Assembly: GCF_020829665.1 (NCBI RefSeq)
Contig: NZ_JAIVFT010000015.1
Span: 62,001 to 126,000, forward strand
DNA: 64,000 nt
Source of the DNA: Nostoc sp. CHAB 5824
Lineage (GTDB): Bacteria; Cyanobacteriota; Cyanobacteriia; Cyanobacteriales; Nostocaceae
Reading direction: 5' to 3'
The position numbers were made by a program, and so were the translations under genes. Below, piece after piece: positions 45,601 through 52,730 of the stretch. A model generated the notes under the pieces. That model searched no databases. It was given only the letters and a program-made list of their open reading frames with translations, and was not told where the DNA came from. Each line of letters starts with the position of its first letter. The first letter of the stretch is position 1.

Positions 45601-45949
45601 GTCTTACTTTAGTTTTTCCTTCAGCTTCTCGCTGTTGGTCAATTTCATCAAAAAACTTACCGCCTTTCGCCGTTACACCAATGGCTATCCGTAACAGATT
45701 TGGTAAAACATACTCGGCAAAGTCTGCCATTACCTTATCATCTGGATTTTGAGCTTGAATTGCTTCTCGTAATAACTTGAGTGTTAGTAACTCACCTTCA
45801 GTTTCAATAGTGCGGTCTGAAGAATCACCATCAAATCCAAAATCACCCGACAGCCAATCATTATCAGCTGCTTCCGAATTTGCATCGTCTTCTGTTTCTA
45901 AAAGTAATGATTGTTGATACTCATCTGAAGTTTTATTTTTTTTAGCCAT
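42620..45949 (-). CDS. cas10d: Cas10d (Csc3), large subunit of type I-D Cascade with HD nuclease
   Basis: The 1109-aa protein has an acidic N-terminus (~1-50), then an HD nuclease region with H128 (DQSLNTHLLNGLFP) and H169-D170 (VIAGFILHDFEKFPD). The long central part holds segments such as CSISHSAYTVTEQMESAVLF and the C-terminus is helical (SSTAEGRWIMSKREEERQAV). In type I-D this protein replaces Cas8 and supplies the DNA-cutting HD domain that the I-D Cas3' lacks. Its ATG overlaps the stop of the hepT gene by eight bases (ATGGCTAA), so toxin and effector are translationally linked. Confidence 0.95.
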   Translation of the reverse strand: MAKKNKTSDEYQQSLLLETEDDANSEAADNDWLSGDFGFDGDSSDRTIETEGELLTLKLLREAIQAQNPDDKVMADFAEYVLPNLLRIAIGVTAKGGKFFDEIDQQREAEGKTKVRRDNAADQSLNTHLLNGLFPANLIEKRLEKLNTTVQRVVKERERRLVIAGFILHDFEKFPDVPENCRKLPLAEHREIIDKKVHQLGLDNFINPENPEAYREYLDDLLCMAYNAQRRWDTNWNFSEFGLNPLLKDRTLRSLSDLTCLADSLASIVKHPQDAENSRLQEVIHNLSDGQLKFTYHSIAENRGVLTNVVNNALMEAHTSLNTEDKTYYEILLYLPTGVIYLARKDAPKISREGLGDRVIDTIKKLCANQLQLRKVGFTRGNIGMKYADYYNLFLDIKGLMQFTVDAVPSKVKTSKAADKATNLAQFQRKGVLAKNIEIDFAEDIRIDHLAELGALITGKFWKEYLDRVKALIKNNKELPSIPTINLTEIAIDFLDLSEYKSEIIALQQLKDTGGIAYDWYYIATQYLKRNPGQEDVREICQSLVNRWIEVIEPIINQYKLPDEWKDLRDWCDRVIMLPTETREKSANDQAEIFFKELANYNAAKKPGRGKELICSISHSAYTVTEQMESAVLFTPQVYTNKQMLRGANAKRNISSITGMEIMLRQILMNQTQAVGKRFEDGKYRYLYFYPTYYFTPETNKFLQKAYNGIAQTRFDTSVRNHFISKDLQADLGRDRYQSVDSFLIDENLQRDKDRTFKLSYPEDQPLTFYFMALPPGRDSTDTESWVMPTWLAFAFPMILDVKTVVSESPIPPFNDGAEFEESVFLDSAPHAFRALVRRDRFRLDYILEGWNENGIQYPAPLNVLTAAYAIHLDVNARQGKSGYDANWGRFTELAKDFETSPLYVFSYLNRWVRNQGSETARIEKIRLYTYHFYPCFDPCVKYDTNMEQLIVGEVSSLNHPKKLTDLYRRFYRANKRYNPKSNAVLKPVDIAAETILKAESSVFQGETLVVAVAAEVFKLMDRVHSSTAEGRWIMSKREEERQAVLDFAKYFVVEVFDNSFAGDRARLAGRQLNLIRDTCEFLYRLEDDKENAGRNENIPVIDDVNEPE

Positions 45950-46385
45950 CTTCTTGACTCAGTGAAATTAAATAAGAGTTAACTTGGCGCAGATAAAGCG
46001 GATATAGTCGTAATGCAAAACTGATAGAGTTAAAAACTTGCTGCGGATCTATTTCGTCATATTCATGAACAAGACGATTTCTTAATCCTGACGATGGTGC
46101 TATTTTTCTGGCTAGTTCAGGTGTTATTACTTGATATTTACTCACTTCAATGAAAGCTTCAAAGTTAGTAGCAGAATTGCCAGGATTTAATCTTGATAAT
46201 ATATGTTCATTAATGTCTATTGCAGCTTGAGTCATTAATTGCAGTAGTCTTTCTACAACAAGCTGTTGACGAAAATCATTTAAAAATTCATCAAGGCTAG
46301 TAGAGCGAAACTCCTCTAAAGTGTTGTAGTATTTGGTGATTAACTTTAATCTAACCAAAACTATTTCAGTATCTATATTACTCAT
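45942..46385 (-). CDS. hepT: HepT-like HEPN toxin
   Basis: The ~147-aa protein (from MSNIDTEIVLVRLKLITKYY) is an all-helical HEPN/DUF86 protein with the RNase motif R-x4-H-x-Y at SGLRNRLVHEYDEI (R102, H107, Y109). HepT cleaves RNA and is neutralised by MntA, which adds AMP to the Tyr of the motif. The ATG at 46385 gives an ATGA overlap with mntA; a GTG three codons earlier (46394) is possible. Downstream it overlaps cas10d by eight bases. A toxin-antitoxin pair locked into a cas operon is unusual. Confidence 0.93.
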   Translation of the reverse strand: MSNIDTEIVLVRLKLITKYYNTLEEFRSTSLDEFLNDFRQQLVVERLLQLMTQAAIDINEHILSRLNPGNSATNFEAFIEVSKYQVITPELARKIAPSSGLRNRLVHEYDEIDPQQVFNSISFALRLYPLYLRQVNSYLISLSQEDG

Positions 46386-46828
46386 ACTCCCCACTTATTT
46401 AGTTCTATTTCAATTTTTTTGTGTTGTTCTTGGCGAAATTTCTTCAACTCTGATTCAGACTTTAATGAAGTTAATTTAAATATTTCAAATTCTCCAGGGT
46501 ATTCCTCAAATATCATAATCCCGTCACGAGCAACGAAATGAGCAATTAACCAAGAACAATGATTAAGTTCTACAATGTCAATTTGATCAGAATTTATTTT
46601 GAATAGTTTGCCAATAAGTATAGGTAATTCAAACCAAAGAAAACTATTATCTTTTACATAAGCTTCACGTTCTTCTTGATCACACAAAACTGCAAAATCC
46701 CAGTCACTCTTAACGTTTGTATTATCAGTAGCTCTAGAACCAAACAGAACTAACATTTTTAAATACGGTATTTTTTCAGGAAGTTGTTGAGAAAATTCTC
46801 TGAGTTCTGCAATTGTTGGTGTTTTCAT
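46382..46828 (-). CDS. mntA: MntA-like nucleotidyltransferase antitoxin
   Basis: The 148-aa protein has the minimal nucleotidyltransferase motif GSRATDNTNVKSDWDFAVLC (G30-S31 and D42-x-D44) characteristic of MNT antitoxins. These AMPylate the HepT tyrosine and so silence it. The motif looks intact, so the antitoxin should be active. It is directly upstream of hepT with overlapping ends, and 38 bp downstream of the DUF1016 gene. Confidence 0.92.
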   Translation of the reverse strand: MKTPTIAELREFSQQLPEKIPYLKMLVLFGSRATDNTNVKSDWDFAVLCDQEEREAYVKDNSFLWFELPILIGKLFKINSDQIDIVELNHCSWLIAHFVARDGIMIFEEYPGEFEIFKLTSLKSESELKKFRQEQHKKIEIELNKWGV

Positions 46829-46866
46829 GTCAGTATTCCTATTAACCGTTATCTAGTTCGCAATTT

Positions 46867-47886
46867 TTATTCCACTCCTTCTAGTAGTTTAGCAACTTGC
46901 TCTGGGGCCGGAAGCTGATTTTTTAATTCTTGAGGCAATGTTGAAACCAGTTTATAAGTTGCTATACCAATTGGTTTATTCGATTCTCTCAGTGCATACT
47001 CAACAATAGTTTTATCCTTGGATTTGCAAAGAATAATTCCGATTGAGAGATTTTCGTCTGGGAATCGAGATAAATCATCTAAAGCCGCCAGATAAAATTG
47101 CATTTTTCCCACATACTCAGGTAGGAACTCTCCAGTTTTTAACTCAATCGCAACTAGACATTTTAATTGGCGGTGATACAGCAACAGGTCAATAAAAAAT
47201 TCTTTATCGCCAACTTCTAAGCGATACTGACTGCCAACAAAAGTAAACCGCCCGCCCATTTCTTGCAAGAATGGTTCAACTCTTGTTAAAATTGCCTGTT
47301 CTAGCTGTCGTTCACTGTGTTCGTCTGCTAGTTCCAAGAAATCAAAAGTATATTCATCTTTGACAGCTAGTTTTAATTGGTTACGGATTTCTGCTGGAAC
47401 AGTTTTATCAAAATTAGTCTGATTCAACAGAGTCTTTTCATAGGTTTGATTTTCAATTTGGTGAATCAAAACATTCTTTGTCCAGCCAAATTTACGAGTC
47501 ATTCTGATATAAAATTCCCGTTCTAGGTCATCTTTGCACTTCTCTACAATGACCAGATTGTGACTCCATCCAATTTCTCGCACCAATGGTGCGAGTTTTT
47601 CATTGTTGACGTATGATTCATAAAAAAGCCTCATCCGCCAGAGGTTAGCAGCAGAAAATCCGCTAATTCCTGGAAACTCTGTTTGTAAGTCTTTTGCTAA
47701 CTGTTCTACTACGGATTTTCCCCAACTAGCGCCCTGTTGTTGAGTAACAATTATCTGTCCAATGTCCCAGTAGAGGTTAATCATTTCCCGATTAACTGCT
47801 TTTAGTGCTTCGTACTGGGCTGAACGAATACGCTGTTTTATTTCCATTAGCAAATGTCTGTAATCCTCTGAAATTGGGTTACTCAT
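46867..47886 (-). CDS. DUF1016 (YhcG-like) PD-(D/E)xK nuclease family protein
   Basis: The 339-aa protein has the DUF1016 N-terminal helical domain (VNREMINLYWDIGQIIVTQQ, GISGFSAANLWRMRLFYESY) and a C-terminal nuclease-like domain: RYRLEVGDKEFFIDLLLYHR-type core read as EVGDKEFFIDLLLYHRQLKC with D in FIDLLLYHR, then LVAIELKTGEFLPEYVGKMQ (E-x-K). Members accompany restriction and defence loci. It sits in the cas operon region between DUF433 and mntA on the same strand, 17 bp after the DUF433 gene. Its role here is unknown; it may be a separate defence gene carried along. Confidence 0.9.
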   Translation of the reverse strand: MSNPISEDYRHLLMEIKQRIRSAQYEALKAVNREMINLYWDIGQIIVTQQQGASWGKSVVEQLAKDLQTEFPGISGFSAANLWRMRLFYESYVNNEKLAPLVREIGWSHNLVIVEKCKDDLEREFYIRMTRKFGWTKNVLIHQIENQTYEKTLLNQTNFDKTVPAEIRNQLKLAVKDEYTFDFLELADEHSERQLEQAILTRVEPFLQEMGGRFTFVGSQYRLEVGDKEFFIDLLLYHRQLKCLVAIELKTGEFLPEYVGKMQFYLAALDDLSRFPDENLSIGIILCKSKDKTIVEYALRESNKPIGIATYKLVSTLPQELKNQLPAPEQVAKLLEGVE

Positions 47887-47903
47887 AGCGGAAAATGTTC
47901 AAC

Positions 47904-48122
47904 TCATTCATGACCAACTAGCCCAGATGCATAAACTAAACAGGCTTGCACATCTTCTCGTTCTAACCAGGGATAACCTTCTAGTAAGGTTTCGATAGTA
48001 TCTCCTGCCGCCAACATCTCTAAAATATGTTCAACCGCAAGGCGACGACCTCGAATAATTGGTTTACCGCCAAAGATTTGAGGGTTGACTGTGATTCTTT
48101 CTAAAAGTTTTTGTTCGTTCAT
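47904..48122 (-). CDS. DUF433 small protein (antitoxin-like)
   Basis: The 72-aa protein has the DUF433 pattern ERITVNPQIFGGKPIIRGRR, LAVEHILEMLAAGDTIETLL and the helix-turn-helix-like YPWLEREDVQACLVYA. DUF433 proteins are commonly antitoxins paired with a DUF5615 PIN-like toxin. No DUF5615 gene follows here; the next gene is the DUF1016 nuclease. It is thus an orphan or has a new partner. Confidence 0.9.
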   Translation of the reverse strand: MNEQKLLERITVNPQIFGGKPIIRGRRLAVEHILEMLAAGDTIETLLEGYPWLEREDVQACLVYASGLVGHE

Positions 48123-48391
48123 GGGTTATGTCAGATAAAGAATTGTTTTTCTTTGCCAATCATATTTTTACGCTAAGAAAAGAAGGAAGCATTCATAAAA
48201 TCAACTGCTTTAAGATTTTGATGTATTCCAGACTTGTACCCAGCTATCTGCCACAAGTTTTGCTTTGTGGTTCTAGGGGGTTGAGACTAATTACGCCTGA
48301 ACTTAATGCCGTAACCTACTGTTCAGCTTCCCTCTATAGCAAAAAATTCTCTGTTTAACCAAGAAACTCGCTAACACCACATTAATATTGG

Positions 48392-48598
48392 TTAAGATTT
48401 GGGCAAACGATACTTGTGTTTGAGTCCAACTCGCTCTCTGACTATTGGAAAGCCTTTTTTGTCACGAGCTTTATCTACAGCGTCTCCAAAGCGCCAACCG
48501 ACTTTATCGGGTTGAGCTAGTTCATCACCCCAGTGCCATTCGCCGTCTGATAAGACTTCAATTAACAGCTCAACCTTGGTCTTTTTACGTTTTCGCAT
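48392..48598 (-). CDS. Small winged-helix-like protein, 68 aa
   Basis: The protein reads MRKRKKTKVELLIEVLSDGE then WHWGDELAQPDKVGWRFGDA then VDKARDKKGFPIVRERVGLK. The DGEWHWGDEL...RFGDAVDKARDKKG pattern resembles a compact winged helix with a basic N-terminus. I do not know a family name. It may bind DNA and regulate its neighbours (inference). It stands alone between cas3' and DUF433, with ~270 bp to each next feature. Confidence 0.65.
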   Translation of the reverse strand: MRKRKKTKVELLIEVLSDGEWHWGDELAQPDKVGWRFGDAVDKARDKKGFPIVRERVGLKHKYRLPKS

Positions 48599-48844
48599 CT
48601 TTCAATTCTTGAAGTAAGTTTACATACAACTCATTAGAACTAATAGTTTTTTTAACTACCAGTCTTGCCAGTCGCATACTCAGAAGCTAACTTAAGCGAA
48701 AGACGATTGCAAGATATTAGTACATTAAGTTATAGACTTATTTAACATGATAAATATCTGGTCAAATAAGTCAGCACTTGATGGCGGTTACGTTCACCCA
48801 CTATCTGTTATTCTCAGATCAAGACGGAGACTCACTATACAAAT

Positions 48845-48953
48845 AAGGTGAGATTACTAATCCCTATCAGGGATTGAAATAAATACGTCTGAACTTACTG
48901 GCGTAAGCTCTTTCTCCGTTACACTAACCAAAATCCCTATCAGGGATTGAAAC
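48845..48953 (+). CRISPR. Two-repeat relic CRISPR array next to cas3'
   Basis: 48918-48953 reads GTTACACTAACCAAAATCCC then TATCAGGGATTGAAAC, a 36-bp repeat with the same 3' half as the two large arrays (one base different in the loop). 48845-48880 ends CTAATCCCTATCAGGGATTG then AAAT, with a decayed 5' half. The two ends are 73 bp apart, exactly one repeat plus spacer. The crRNA strand is plus, opposite to cas3'. Only one spacer remains, so this is a dying or remnant array with a third repeat variant. Confidence 0.75.
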
Positions 48954-48954
48954 C

Positions 48955-51132
48955 TCAAGCAATCCATATCTCATCTCCTTTGCTTTTAAACGTGTAAGCA
49001 AGCGTATCCAGCAACAGTGCAGAGTGACCAAATGCGATCGCATACGGCGCACTAGCATCATGAAAGCTATACTGATCGCTGATGCCATAAATCTGAAAAT
49101 TCATCGGTAGTTTTAGCCGCATCCGCACTTCAGCAAGAGGACGGCGAATCACGTAACAAACCAAACCCTCCTTTTTTAGGCGTTTGTTAATTTCCCCAAC
49201 CCAATAGTTGTCAGGTTGCCAAATTTCCACACCAGTCAAAACCTGAACTTTCCAAGCGTCAGCAATTGGCTGCAAGTTTCCAGAATAGGTAAACTTCCAG
49301 TTCAGCCGTTCCTCTCGGTAGGAACGCAACTTCATAAATGCTAGACAATGAGCAAATCTACCTTTGGCAATGGGTTGTCCAGTGCGTTCTACGGTTTCTT
49401 TGAGTGTCCGTATAAATGCCGCTTCCGTCCACATTTCAATTTCTAAATTGCCCAAAATACCTGGTAAATCGTAGGTTTTAAACCTATCTGCCTCGTTTTC
49501 TTCCGTTAAGTCGTATAAACCACATTGCAAAGGACTTGAACCGCGAAAACTAGCAGCATCCTCAGCAATAGGATTTCCTGATTTACCAGAAAGTGCTTGC
49601 CAATCTTTCGCCCATCCTTGAATACATCCAGCTTGTGACTTCAGACTAGTTTCAAATAATTGTTCACAGGCTTCTTGAAACTTGTCTCGGCTTTGGGCAT
49701 ACTGTTGTTTAATTGTGCGATCGCTCAACTGATAAAACAGCCAAAATGATTGCACAGCCCCCCATTGACGATAATAACCACGAAAATCGTTGATTTGTCG
49801 ATAATTCTCAGTAATTGTATTGTGAAAAGAGGGGCGGTCGCAAATACTATTCACTTCTAACGGTGGAGTATCACTCTTAAACAATCGCTCTACCAAAAAG
49901 TTAGGAACTAGAGAAAAAGCTGTAAAATTCTCAAACTTAACTATCTGACCATCTTTCTCATATTCGTCATGTCTTCCTAAGCGTCCTAAACGCTGGATAA
50001 AATTACCTGCATCGGATGATTCAAAAATTAAAAAATTGATTTTGAAATCAACTCCAACATCAATTGTGCTAGTACCAATAACCAAGTCAGCAGCAAGACT
50101 TCGCTCCTTTTCTCCTTTTCCCGATAGCCCTGTATTCTCTCCAACTTTCAATCCGTAAGCCTGTAAGATTTCCCGAAAAAATTGAGTGAGGCGTTTGACT
50201 GCTGCGATTGAGTTAAGGATAATTGCGCCTTTACTTCCTGGATACTGCTGAAACTGAGCCAAAATCAAATCACTATTTTCTTTTAGCCAGGTTTCCGAAG
50301 CTTTAAACGATGGTTCTAAAGGAATAAAATTCAATGTAATTGTCCGTGCTACCTGCCGCCATCCCTGTGTTTGCAGTTGCTGCCGTTGTTCTGGTGTATC
50401 AGTAAATTGATATTTATTTTGTTTTAGAGGATCAATTTCTTTACAACGAAATCCTGCTTTTTCTAATCGTCCAATTAAGTTTGTATCTGGTGTGGCTGAG
50501 AGAAACAGAAATTTCTTACGACGATTTGTACAGCGAATTAACAACATTGTGTTAATCACGCTAGCAATTTGTGGAGCTGCGAAAACATGAAATTCATCAA
50601 AAATAAATAAGTCAAAATCTTTATCAATTCTGCCCCATAACTTATCTGGGCTATCGCCACGAATTATATAAGCACCTCTATGTAGGTAGTGAAAAATATC
50701 AGGGTTAGTTAATAACGCTTCTCTCTGGTTAGTCAGAGTTGCGATCGCAGCCCCTTTTCTCAATCCTTCATTTTCCGCATAAATTTCTAAATCAGCCCCA
50801 CTGAGTCGTACTACACGCGGCTGATTTTCTGGCTGGAATTTCTCAACATATCCTTTAATCTGCGTTTCTTGATCGCGGGCGAGTTCATTGGTTGGGTAAA
50901 GTCCAATCGCAGAAAATTCTCCCTGAAGCACTTCTAGGTAAGCCGCTAGACTTTTACCATCGCCAGTCATCGCAGTGTTGAACACGACATCAATATTTGG
51001 ATCGCGCAATGCTTCTAAAGTTGCAGCTTGATGCCAAGAGAGCAACCAATCTTTAGGTAATTTCACCCCGTCAGGTGTTGGGACGGTTTGAGAATAAACA
51101 GGCTTGAGAGTAATTCTATAATTTTCGGACAT
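48955..51132 (-). CDS. cas3: Type I-D Cas3' helicase (no HD domain)
   Basis: From MSENYRITLKPVYSQTVPTP the protein is 725 aa; an upstream ATG at 51198 would add 22 residues and leave only 34 bp to the divergent regulator, so I prefer 51132. Helicase motifs are Walker A TAMTGDGKSLAAY, LFIFDEFHVFAAPQ (DEFH), FLFLSATPD and the C-terminal IGTSTIDVGVDFKINFLIFE with IQRLGRLGRHD. No HD nuclease is present, as expected for I-D, where Cas10d carries it. It is the first gene of the I-D operon but is separated from cas10d by ~3 kb of accessory genes. Confidence 0.94.
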   Translation of the reverse strand: MSENYRITLKPVYSQTVPTPDGVKLPKDWLLSWHQAATLEALRDPNIDVVFNTAMTGDGKSLAAYLEVLQGEFSAIGLYPTNELARDQETQIKGYVEKFQPENQPRVVRLSGADLEIYAENEGLRKGAAIATLTNQREALLTNPDIFHYLHRGAYIIRGDSPDKLWGRIDKDFDLFIFDEFHVFAAPQIASVINTMLLIRCTNRRKKFLFLSATPDTNLIGRLEKAGFRCKEIDPLKQNKYQFTDTPEQRQQLQTQGWRQVARTITLNFIPLEPSFKASETWLKENSDLILAQFQQYPGSKGAIILNSIAAVKRLTQFFREILQAYGLKVGENTGLSGKGEKERSLAADLVIGTSTIDVGVDFKINFLIFESSDAGNFIQRLGRLGRHDEYEKDGQIVKFENFTAFSLVPNFLVERLFKSDTPPLEVNSICDRPSFHNTITENYRQINDFRGYYRQWGAVQSFWLFYQLSDRTIKQQYAQSRDKFQEACEQLFETSLKSQAGCIQGWAKDWQALSGKSGNPIAEDAASFRGSSPLQCGLYDLTEENEADRFKTYDLPGILGNLEIEMWTEAAFIRTLKETVERTGQPIAKGRFAHCLAFMKLRSYREERLNWKFTYSGNLQPIADAWKVQVLTGVEIWQPDNYWVGEINKRLKKEGLVCYVIRRPLAEVRMRLKLPMNFQIYGISDQYSFHDASAPYAIAFGHSALLLDTLAYTFKSKGDEIWIA

Positions 51133-51232
51133 ACACTTAAATAGTGTCCGTAACTGGTTGTTAAAATCCATAATGGCATGCAAAATAAAGGTTGACAAGA
51201 ATAATTACAGATAAAGTACACGGACATTTTTA

Positions 51233-52099
51233 ATGAGTCGAAAAGGTCAATCTATTACACTGTCGATATCAGAACGTGATAAAGCCGAGCTAGAAGCGAT
51301 CGCTCGTGAATTCGGTATGATGTGGGGAGAGGAACCTAACATCTCTAAGTTAATTAAAGCGATCGCTCAACGTAAGTTACTCATCGGTAACAATAACGAT
51401 TGGAAAGAACCACGCATCAGAGCATTACATCGCTGTATCAATGCTTTGACAGATATCGGGCAAATTGAACAAGCCCAAATCATTGCAAACTTACTTCTCG
51501 AACGCAGCGAACTATCATTACCGTTGCGAGGCGAAATCGAACGTTTCTTAGAGAATTTGCCCCCATCTTGGCGCTTAGAAATAGACCGCTATATCTTGCG
51601 TGAACAGCCCTTTCAGCTTTCCTATCAGGATGCAGCAGAGCGTGTATTTAATTTTACCGTTCGCCATGCCAAAGTTACACCCCACGAAAAGCGGCAATAT
51701 CTTGATTGCTGGTGCGAAGAGACAGAAGGAAACTTTGATATCCCAGAACTGGTTCACAACTGGAGTTTAAGATTAGACCGGATTACAGATGCTGCTGTCA
51801 TGCCAATTTCTGGTGAGTGGCGAACTAATTTGGCTGAAATAGAAGTGGAAATGCATCTATTTGCTGGCTTGGCTTTTGCCTATCAAGCTAAACCAGAAGA
51901 CAATATCAATGAGTGGCTACCAGATAAAGCACGAGTCCGGCGAGTTGTTAGACGAGTATTTAGTACATTTTGGTTTAGCCGCGAAGTCATGCAATATGCG
52001 CCAGATTGTGTAGTGATATTACCAGAGAATGTGCGCGATCGCCTTAAACAAAAACTCCTCACCCTCTGCAATTTATACGACATCGAAACCAGGAGTTAA
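51233..52099 (+). CDS. RHH-WYL transcription regulator 2
   Basis: The 288-aa paralogue of the regulator at 39817 has an N-terminal RHH-like part (QSITLSISERDKAELEAIAR, NISKLIKAIAQ) and WYL domain (PFQLSYQDAAERVFNFTVRH, VTPHEKRQYLDCWCEETEGN). The last ~20 residues are identical to regulator 1 and the last ~70 bases nearly so. It is divergent from the type I-D cas3', so it most likely controls that operon, by analogy with Sll7009 of Synechocystis. Two paralogues, one at each effector operon, suggest separate control. Confidence 0.9.
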   Translation: MSRKGQSITLSISERDKAELEAIAREFGMMWGEEPNISKLIKAIAQRKLLIGNNNDWKEPRIRALHRCINALTDIGQIEQAQIIANLLLERSELSLPLRGEIERFLENLPPSWRLEIDRYILREQPFQLSYQDAAERVFNFTVRHAKVTPHEKRQYLDCWCEETEGNFDIPELVHNWSLRLDRITDAAVMPISGEWRTNLAEIEVEMHLFAGLAFAYQAKPEDNINEWLPDKARVRRVVRRVFSTFWFSREVMQYAPDCVVILPENVRDRLKQKLLTLCNLYDIETRS

Positions 52100-52730
52100 G
52101 TTTTGTGGGGTAAGCATTTTGCAAATACACTTCCATAAGACTCGCTCATGTAACCGTTATCTGCGATCGCCTATAGTCATCTACAATACGTAGGTAAGAT
52201 AAATGACCTAATAACAAGGTTTCCAGACATCAATTCTGAAAATTAAAGAACAAAATAATTACTAATTGCTTAAAAAGTCCGGTTTTTTTGGCTTTGGGAT
52301 GATAAATAAAAATAATAGCGTTGAATGTCATGCTTCCTACCACGAAGCATTACTGAAATTCTTCGCTGCTTTCAGGATGACTACTGAACACCAAACAACA
52401 TCTGCCGCAAATCAGTTTTTTGCTGGGGATGCTTCTGCGCCACAAAAAAAGGAGATGCAGTTACTCAAAGGGCTTCTACCACAAAACTTGCTCTAGATGT
52501 ATCTAAGTAACTATGCTGATAAAGTGTCAAGATGTCACGGTATCTGGGAGCAAATTTTAAAGCAATTGTAAAGGACTTGGTGCCATTTTGGCAGGTTTTT
52601 ATCCAAAAGATGGGATATTAGTAGATTGTACGAATCTTTATTGTTATTCACTATCTACCGACAACTGCTAAGTACAAGCAAATACCAACACAGATAAGTT
52701 TAAGTAATTTAATGAAGTAGGAAATAATAC
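52100..52730. other. Gene-poor stretch before the APH-like kinase
   Basis: No convincing gene. A frame at 52266-52496 (MLKKSGFFGFGMINKNNSVE onward, 76 aa) has no good binding site. It has one cysteine and several Ser/Thr, so it could be checked as a peptide precursor for the modification enzymes downstream, but nothing in it proves this. Confidence 0.5.

Noticed and set aside
48128..48358. A 76-codon plus-strand frame between DUF433 and the small winged-helix-like gene
   Set aside because: No binding site, odd composition and overlap with repeat-like sequence; not supported as a gene.
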